Assembly (NCBI GenBank): GCA_964019165.1
Contig: OZ025272.1
Span: 966,701-1,030,700, forward strand
Direction of reading: 5' to 3'
DNA: 64,000 nt
Origin: Mastigias papua
Taxonomy: Eukaryota; Cnidaria; Scyphozoa; Rhizostomeae; Mastigiidae
Part shown: piece after piece, positions 50,842-64,000 of the stretch
Layout: each line of letters begins with the position of its first letter
How positions within the stretch are numbered: position 1 is the first letter of the stretch
The notes under the pieces: generated by a model
The model's input: only the letters and a program-made list of their open reading frames with translations
The model's database searches: none
What the model was told of the DNA's origin: nothing
Position numbers and translations under genes: made by a program

Positions 50842-53800
50842 AAATGAGCGATTTTTGGCCAAAAAGTAAGGCTATAACCTTGGTATTTTGCCGAAAAATG
50901 ACCAAAATTGAAATTGATTGATTTTGATTGCAGATTGAAAAGTGATGAAAATGAGCGATTTTTGGCCAAAAAGTAAGGCTATAACCTTGGTATTTTGCCG
51001 AAAAATGACCAAAATTGAAATTGATTGATTTTGATTGCAGATTGAAAAGTGATGAAAATGAGCGATTTTTGGCCAAAAAGTAAGGCTATAACCTTGGTAT
51101 TTTGCCGAAAAATGACCAAAATTGAAATTGATTGATTTTGATTGCAGATTGAAAAGTGATGAAAATGAGCGATTTTTGGCCAAAAAGTAAGGCTATAACC
51201 TTGGTATTTTGCCGAAAAATGACCAAAATTGAAATTGATTGATTTTGATTGCAGATTGAAAAGTGATGAAAATGAGCGATTTTTGGCCAAAAAGTAAGGC
51301 TATAACCTTGGTATTTTGCCGAAAAATGACCAAAATTGAAATTGATTGATTTTGATTGCAGATTGAAAAGTGATGAAAATGAGCGATTTTTGGCCAAAAA
51401 GTAAGGCTATAACCTTGGTATTTTGCCGAAAAATGACCAAAATTGAAATTGATTGATTTTGATTGCAGATTGAAAAGTGATGAAAATGAGCGATTTTTGG
51501 CCAAAAAGTAAGGCTATAACCTTGGTATTTTGCCGAAAAATGACCAAAATTGAAATTGATTGATTTTGATTGCAGATTGAAAAGTGATGAAAATGAGCGA
51601 TGTTTGGCCAAAAAGTAAGGCTATAACCTTGGTATTTTGCCGAAAAATGACCAAAATTGAAATTGATTGATTTTGATTGCAGATTGAAAAGTGATGAAAA
51701 TGAGCGATTTTTGGCCAAAAAGTAAGGCTATAACCTTGGTATTTTGCCGAAAAATGACCAAAATTGAAATTGATTGATTTTGATTGCAGATTGAAAAGTG
51801 ATGAAAATGAGCGATTTTTGGCCAAAAAGTAAGGCTATAACCTTGGTATTTTGCCGATAAATGACCAAAATTGAAATTGATTGATTTTGATTGCAGATTG
51901 AAAAGTGATGAAAATGAGCGATTTTTGGCCAAAAAGTAAGGCTATAACCTTGGTATTTTGCCGAAAAATGACCAAAATTGAAATTGATTGATTTTGATTG
52001 CAGATTGAAAAGTGATGAAAATGAGCGATTTTTGGCCAAAAGGTAAGGCTATAACCTTGGTATTTTGCCGAAAAATGACCAAAATTGAAATTGATTGATT
52101 TTGATTGCAGATTGAAAAGTGATGAAAATGAGCGATGTTTGGCCAAAAAGTAAGGCTATAACCTTGGTATTTTGCCGAAAAATGACCAAAATTGAAATTG
52201 ATTGATTTTGATTGCAGATTGAAAAGTGATGAAATGAACGATGTTTGGCCAAAAAGTAAGGCTATAACCTTGGTATTTTGCCGAAAAATGACCAAAATTG
52301 AAATTGATTGATTTTGATTGCAGATTGAAAAGTGATGAAAATGAGCGATTTTTGGCCAAAAAGTAAGGCTATAACCTTGGTATTTTGCCGAAAAATGACC
52401 AAAATTGAAATTGATTGATTTTGATTGCAGATTGAAAAGTGATGAAAATGAGCGATTTTTGGCCAAAAAGTAAGGCTATAACCTTGGTATTTTGCCGAAA
52501 AATGACCAAAATTGAAATTGATTGATTTTGATTGCAGATTGAAAAGTGATGAAAATGAGCGATTTTTGGCCAAAAGGTAAGGCTATAACCTTGGTATTTT
52601 GCCGAAAAATGACCAAAATTGAAATTGATTGATTTTGATTGCAGATTGAAAAGTGATGAAAATGAGCGATTTTTGGCCAAAAAGTAAGGCTATAACCTTG
52701 GTATTTTGCCGAAAAATGACCAAAATTGAAATTGATTGATTTTGATTGCAGATTGAAAAGTGATGAAAATGAGCGATTTTTGGCCAAAAAGTAAGGCTAT
52801 AACCTTGGTATTTTGCCGAAAAATGACCAAAATTGAAATTGATTGATTTTGATTGCAGATTGAAAAGTGATGAAAATGAGCGATGTTTGGCCAAAAAGTA
52901 AGGCTATAACCTTGGTATTTTGCCGAAAAATGACCAAAATTGAAATTGATTGATTTTGATTGCAGATTGAAAAGTGATGAAAATGAGCGATTTTTGGCCA
53001 AAAAGTAAGGCTATAACCTTGGTATTTTGCCGAAAAATGACCAAAATTGAAATTGATTGATTTTGATTGCAGATTGAAAAGTGATGAAAATGAGCGATTT
53101 TTGGCCAAAAAGTAAGGCTATAACCTTACTATTTTGCCGATAAATGACCAAAATTGAAATTGATTGATTTTGATTGCAGATTGAAAAGTGATGAAAATGA
53201 GCGATTTTTGGCCAAAAAGTAAGGCTATAACCTTGGTATTTTGCCGAAAAATGACCAAAATTGAAATTGATTGATTTTGATTGCAGATTGAAAAGTGATG
53301 AAAATGAGCGATTTTTGGCCAAAAGGTAAGGCTATAACCTTGGTATTTTGCCGAAAAATGACCAAAATTGAAATTGATTGATTTTGATTGCAGATTGAAA
53401 AGTGATGAAAATGAGCGATGTTTGGCCAAAAAGTAAGGCTATAACCTTGGTATTTTGCCGAAAAATGACCAAAATTGAAATTGATTGATTTTGATTGCAG
53501 ATTGAAAAGTGATGAAATGAACGATGTTTGGCCAAAAAGTAAGGCTATAACCTTGGTATTTTGCCGAAAAATGACCAAAATTGAAATTGATTGATTTTGA
53601 TTGCAGATTGAAAAGTGATGAAAATGAGCGATTTTTGGCCAAAAAGTAAGGCTATAACCTTGGTATTTTGCCGAAAAATGACCAAAATTGAAATTGATTG
53701 ATTTTGATTGCAGATTGAAAAGTGATGAAAATGAGCGATTTTTGGCCAAAAAGTAAGGCTATAACCTTGGTATTTTGCCGAAAAATGACCAAAATTGAAA

Positions 53801-54263
53801 TTGATTGATTTTGATTGCAGATTGAAAAGTGATGAAAATGAGCGATTTTTGGCCAAAAGGTAAGGCTATAACCTTGGTATTTTGCCGAAAAATGACCAAA
53901 ATTGAAATTGATTGATTTTGATTGCAGATTGAAAAGTGATGAAAATGAGCGATTTTTGGCCAAAAAGTAAGGCTATAACCTTGGTATTTTGCCGAAAAAT
54001 GACCAAAATTGAAATTGATTGATTTTGATTGCAGATTGAAAAGTGATGAAAATGAGCGATTTTTGGCCAAAAAGTAAGGCTATAACCTTGGTATTTTGCC
54101 GAAAAATGACCAAACTTGAAATTGATTGATTTTGATTGCAGATTGAAAAGTGATGAAAATGAGCGATTTTTGGCCAAAAAGTAAGGCTATAACCTTGGTA
54201 TTTTGCCGAAAAATGACCAAAATTGAAATTGATTGATTTTGATTGCAGATTGAAAAGTGATGA
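50842..54263 (+). repeat. 107-bp satellite array 2, about 32 units
   Basis: It has the same unit, subtype G and orientation as array 1. It contains a tandemly duplicated higher-order repeat of 1283 bp (12 units, one of them 106 bp). Linked markers recur at that offset: gatgtttgg near 51600 and 52883, gataaatgacc near 51856 and 53139, aaaaggtaag near 52039 and 53322, and gaaatgaacg at 52231 and 53514. It ends within a unit at gtgatgaa. Confidence 0.97.
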
Positions 54264-54274
54264 ATATCACTCCG

Positions 54275-54440
54275 TTTCATCAGTGTTCAATCTGTAATCA
54301 AAATCAATCAATGTCAATGTTGGTCATTTGTCAGTAAAATACCAAGGCTATAGCCTTACTTTTTGGCCAAAAACAGCTTATTGTCATCACGTGTCGATCT
54401 GCAATCAAAATCAATCAATGTCAATTTGGCATAAAATTAA
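54275..54440 (-). repeat. diverged satellite copies in inverted orientation
   Basis: Right after array 2 the same sequence appears on the opposite strand. It starts tttcatcagtgttcaatctg and continues through aaaatcaatcaatgtcaat, aaaataccaaggctatag and tttttggccaaaaac, for about one and a half units. These copies differ from the consensus at many more sites than any unit in the arrays. The spacer at the turn is only about 10 bp. Confidence 0.88.
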
Positions 54441-56676
54441 TATATTGGTATAAGCAGAATGCAACTGAAAAATAGGAACAAAGGTATATGTCTATGTGAT
54501 AAGATGGCACTGAAACTATACAGTGCAAGTGTTACCCTGATTTACACGATATGGGAGTGAAATTCATCCGATATAAGCTGAAACAGTAGTGTCAATCTGT
54601 TGACATAGTGATAGTAAGGAACGGAGCATGAAATAAATACGGTATCGTGTAAACACGTGAGTCTGATTTGAGTTCATACCGCATCAATACTGAGGTTGCT
54701 CTCTACCTTCTGTGATTGCTTCATAATCGATGCGTTGCGGTATGAAATCGTATCACAGGCGCGGAAGTCGAATTTTTTTAAGGCTAGGGTCGAATCAACA
54801 AAAAACAGACACACTAAGCACTTTCTAGAGGAGAATATACATGGAAATCATGTTGTTTAGTTTTAGAAACAAAAGAAATCGCGTGGGAAGCTTCAGGATT
54901 TCGCTAATTTCATGTGTAAAAAAGGTTATAAGGCGGTCTGCTTTACAAAACTACAAGAAGTTTCAAAATTCTCCAAGAAAGAGGGCACTTGTACTTGTTT
55001 GAAGAAAAGGGCAGGGGTTCACACTCTTAGGACCCACCGCACAGATGCGCGCCAGTATTAGACTCACGTGTATACACGATAACGTATCGCTTTCATACAG
55101 CGCTCCATTACCAGATCCATCATTCTCACCGTGTTAACAGGCGGCCAATACGGTATGAAAACATTGTGGAAAATCAGACTTACCATGGCCTCCGCCCACG
55201 TAGTTAGGAACAATCCAGAACTTTCGTAGGAACATTTATTCAATTATACGTAATCCACCGTCATTATACTACAGCAATACTGGTAAGTTTGCAAAAGAGA
55301 ACTCTTTCGAACATTCGGCACATGGTATTAGGCCCTACAAATCACTATTTTTAGGCTACCTCGTTTTCATATTGTACTCAATTTAGTAATGACGTAATAC
55401 TAGTAGATTCCAGCCCGAAATATGACTGTTTCCATAATCTAGAACTTTCGCTTAAACTTAATATAAATAGAGATGATTTATTCACAAGCAATAGTAGATT
55501 TCAACAATCGGGAAAAGAATACAACGGAACATATACTCAGAGAGTTTCTTTAGTGTCACTGGGAGTTCTTGGGAACAGGGCAGTTTGAGAATTCCCCACA
55601 ACATATCGATTTCATACGACTCTGATATTGGGCGCGCAGGGTCTTCATGCAAAAATAGGAATGGGAAAGGAAAGATAACTATGCTTCTTACCAGCAGAGC
55701 AAGTTCATCGAATTTTCCTATGGAAGGTATTGTGTCCAATCATGGATGACAGACATGCCATAGTAAGAATCAGACAAGGATCTGACGCCTGTTGTATATC
55801 GAAAAACTATCAAATTGATCAATATAACCATGATTATTCAAAATGCCATCACGTCTCTAAAAATCTTTAACACTAATAACAGTATTTGTAAGATTCTTAA
55901 AGCTGTACTTTCACATCTGTAGACTGGTAACGAAGTCTATTTCTAACGGTGTATGTACTATTGTTAAAGCGAACATTATTCAGTGGGCATACAGAGTTGA
56001 ACAGAGAAATATGCGTCCAAAATTCCTAACTGGGAAGTGTAGTTGGATCGCAGTACGTACAGCTTGGCGGTTACACGTCCCAAATAATTTGTATCAAGGA
56101 AGGAGTGCACGTAACAAGTTAGACTTCGCACGCAAGTGCTCTGAAAGAAACTATAAAATCGACACATGATAGCTGAACGACAGAAAATTACATGCGGTAA
56201 GTTGCATGCCTTAAGTGCACGCAGTGCACGCGGGATAATTTCTTTTCATGTGTGAGATCTCGTTAAGTTGTACCATCCGCTGCAGACTGGCAATAAGGCT
56301 GTTCTTTCTGTTACTTCTGTTGGTCTCGTCATCGATTTGATATGATTTTGTATCGGGATCAGGTGTTTATAAAATATCGTACTCATTTCATAGCTCATTC
56401 ATAAGCGTGCCATATTCATCATCATGATCATCATCATGATCATCATCATGATCATCATCATGATCATCATCATGATCATCATCATATCATGGTCATCATG
56501 ATCATCATATCATCATGATGATGATCATCATGATCATCATCGACATCATTCTCGTCAATCTGATATCGTGTAAACGGGGTCAAGGCTGTATAAAAACTCT
56601 ACCTGGGTCGCAGAAATAAGTAGAATCTATCTATAACTGATTTTCTCCAGCCTGTTTACATCTAATCTCAACAGTC
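54441..56676. other. region between satellite and the SEH1 3' end
   Basis: Apart from the ATC-rich microsatellite at 56416 I see no supported feature. An 85-codon minus frame at 55482-55739 was considered and not called. Confidence 0.5.
56416..56541. repeat. (atcatgatcatc)n-type microsatellite
   Basis: About 125 bp of a 12-base unit, atcatgatcatc, contains overlapping TGATCA palindromes. It becomes irregular after 56486 and changes strand sense (atgatgatgatc) near 56515. It lies just downstream of the SEH1 stop codon. Confidence 0.9.
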
Positions 56677-62586
<5,910 letters not shown>

Positions 62587-63311
62587 CTAAAAAGTCACCG
62601 TGAAATTAAACAATGAGCCTGGTCGTAAGTAAACGAAGGTGTGGCGTGAAAATACTCATAATTTCTTGTACGTAGATTGGAAAATTTCACTCAATTGCAC
62701 CTGATCGAAGTCAAAACTCAATCAAAGATTTAAATATTTTGCTTGATTAGGTAAGAGCAGCAAAGAATAAGACTGGCCAATAATAACAGGCATATCAATA
62801 TTCCATTCCTAGTTTATATTTCAATTCTCCAAAAAGAGGCTGACCTCTATCGATAGCTCTTGGCACCCTCGGGTCTTTGTTTCCAATGTCACTGTCAAAG
62901 CTCTGAAAAGCTGCAATACCCCCCGGAACTTCCTTAATCTAGAGTTTCCGGCAAATTTCTCATCTCGATTCACTGCGGCTGGCTTTAAGGTAGCAGTCTA
63001 CCTTGATCATAGTGAATTATGAAAAAATTATTCAAATGTCGTTTTTTTACGATATCAGTATGAAATTTATTGAAGAATTTAGTATTGAATGGATTTTTTG
63101 GGTATCTATTTTAGTTTTTTGGAAAATCCGTTTTATTTAGGCAATAGTCTGATGTTTGTATCATAGCAACCAATATGATTTTGGTTGCTAGGGACATTAT
63201 ACACCCATATGGCATGCTTCAGCCCCCTAAATATAATCATACCAAATCGCAAATCATTGAGCATATCCCACAATGCATTTCCATCCACATCCCAGTTCAA
63301 AGTGTTTCAAT
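62587..63311. other. SEH1 intron sequence and 5' flank of the Mutator-like gene
   Basis: No SEH1 exon for the preceding WD blades is visible here. A near-palindrome ggtagcagtctacc at 62989-63002 could belong to an element end. A minus-strand 47-codon open stretch at 62795-62938 is unrecognised. Confidence 0.4.
63164..63190. repeat. perfect 10-bp inverted repeat with 7-bp loop
   Basis: TAGCAACCAA, seven bases, then TTGGTTGCTA, 122 bp upstream of the Mutator-like start codon. The half-sites resemble RFX half-sites but are in the wrong order for an X-box. Confidence 0.8.
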
Positions 63312-64000
63312 ATGGCAGAGGAAAATTTTATGCAGTGCCCTTCTGATGACGAAGGAAAGTTGTCAGATAAGGGAATCCCCGAGAAGAGAGTTTATTATCG
63401 CAAATTTCGATCGATAAAACGTAAGAAAAGGAAAGGATTTGCAGGAATTAGAAAAAATGTTTATCCTCAAAGTACTGATGGAACGGAGAACTTAGGCCAA
63501 GGCTGTTTTGAAGGTAGTCAAAGAATACCAACACCGTCATCAGCTGCGGTAATAGATGGAGAATATGATCAAGAGGAAGGAAGTGCTTCAATGTCAAAAC
63601 TACTGAATTCATCATTTAATTCAGACGATGCAGGCACCATCACACGATCAATTTCTGCTGGAAAAGGAATGAGAGATTGTAGTTGCAGCAGCAGCAGTTC
63701 TGATGGTGATGGTTTCTTTATTATTGATAGACAACTAATGGTGAGCGCTGTCAACATTGCTGCTATTTGTCGAACATGTAGAGATCCTACATCTCGATTA
63801 AGTCTGATATTTAGCAATAGTAAAGGCCTGGCTGAGACATATTACCTTATATGCAGTTCCTGTTGTACACAAACACCACTTGAGACAAGTCAAAAGCTAA
63901 CTGGCTCAGAGAGGCTAGACAAAAGAGGCGGAGAAGCATCATATGAAGTAAATTGTAGGTCGGTTGTTGCATCATTGGAATTTGGTCTTGCAGGGTTAGA
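63312..64000 (+). CDS. Mutator-like (MULE) transposase, N-terminal part, open at the window end
   Basis: From ATG 63312 the frame runs 229 codons to the window edge with no stop. Residues 1-60 are basic (RKFRSIKRKKRKGFAG); 61-133 are Ser/Asp-rich and look disordered. From FFIIDRQLM (135-143) the sequence matches the start of the Mutator-like transposase domain common in aquatic invertebrates: a hydrophobic helix, CRTC (153-156) and CSSC (181-184) forming a zinc-binding pair, KGLAETYYLIC, and YEVNCRSVVASLEFGLAGL (211-229), where the family usually has a N-R-x-V/S then G-x-x-G-L motif. The DDE residues would lie beyond the window. It runs opposite to SEH1 and apparently sits in one of its introns. 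It could be a domesticated copy, but nothing seen argues for that. Confidence 0.68.
   Translation, partial: MAEENFMQCPSDDEGKLSDKGIPEKRVYYRKFRSIKRKKRKGFAGIRKNVYPQSTDGTENLGQGCFEGSQRIPTPSSAAVIDGEYDQEEGSASMSKLLNSSFNSDDAGTITRSISAGKGMRDCSCSSSSSDGDGFFIIDRQLMVSAVNIAAICRTCRDPTSRLSLIFSNSKGLAETYYLICSSCCTQTPLETSQKLTGSERLDKRGGEASYEVNCRSVVASLEFGLAGL

Noticed and set aside
28811..54280. More than a hundred overlapping minus-strand frames of about 103 codons
   Set aside because: They arise because the 107-bp unit shifts frame each time and lacks stops for three units. The protein is a translation of satellite DNA, with no start context or conservation.
55482..55739. Minus-strand 85-codon frame
   Set aside because: It has no recognisable domain, splice context or neighbour exon; it is short enough to be chance.
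62795..62938. Minus-strand open stretch of 47 codons beginning after a TAG
   Set aside because: It does not match the missing SEH1 residues or any family I recognise, and has no clear donor.
63164..63190. RFX X-box
   Set aside because: The half-sites are in the reverse order (GCAAC before GTTGC) and separated too far.

Overview
The window is eukaryotic and AT-rich. It holds intron-rich conserved animal genes (a TTC28 orthologue and a SEH1 nucleoporin), a single-exon DUF229 sulfatase-like gene, a Ty3/gypsy retrotransposon, a Mutator-like (MULE) transposase, and large satellite DNA. The gene families and the transposon mix fit a marine invertebrate. A cnidarian, probably anthozoan, is my best guess, but this is inference and no species marker was seen.

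Layout. 1-4308 (minus): a Ty3/gypsy element with one intact Gag-Pol frame, a 5' LTR and a tRNA-Ser-type primer site; its 3' LTR lies left of the window. 8287-23971 (plus): six exons of TTC28, giving 2198 residues from a phase-0 exon start to a stop. The N-terminal exon was not found and probably lies left of the window, so the Ty3 element is likely antisense inside intron 1. The 7.1 kb intron 8435-15569 holds two long (AT)n arrays and a C-rich tract with G-quadruplex potential on the minus strand. 25415-27604 (minus): a membrane-anchored DUF229 protein.

28841-54263 is a 107-bp tandem satellite, about 190 units counted here. It is broken by a 200-N assembly gap (40228-40427) and by a 4.8 kb insertion (46027-50841). 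Single-base variants define two subfamilies and several higher-order repeats (1070, 1283, 2675 and 3745 bp). Unit phase continues across the insertion with a 4-bp AAAT duplication, so it looks like a mobile element that landed inside an existing array. The insertion carries its own degenerate tandem array and a set of nested-palindrome modules. At 54264 the satellite turns over into inverted, diverged copies.

56677-62586 (minus): eight small exons of SEH1 (C-terminal 232 residues), recovered by splice-site and phase reading; none is a long ORF. Its introns hold a 120-bp palindromic MITE and a long (AT)n array. From 63312 (plus) an ORF open at the window end encodes the N-terminus of a Mutator-like transposase, apparently nested in a 5' intron of SEH1.

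The genes do not form one pathway. TTC28 is a scaffold linked in vertebrates to the cytokinetic midzone and midbody. SEH1 is a WD40 subunit shared by the nuclear pore Y-complex and GATOR2. The DUF229 protein is probably a secretory-pathway member of the alkaline phosphatase superfamily. The most unusual content is the satellite, its higher-order structure, and the element inserted in it.
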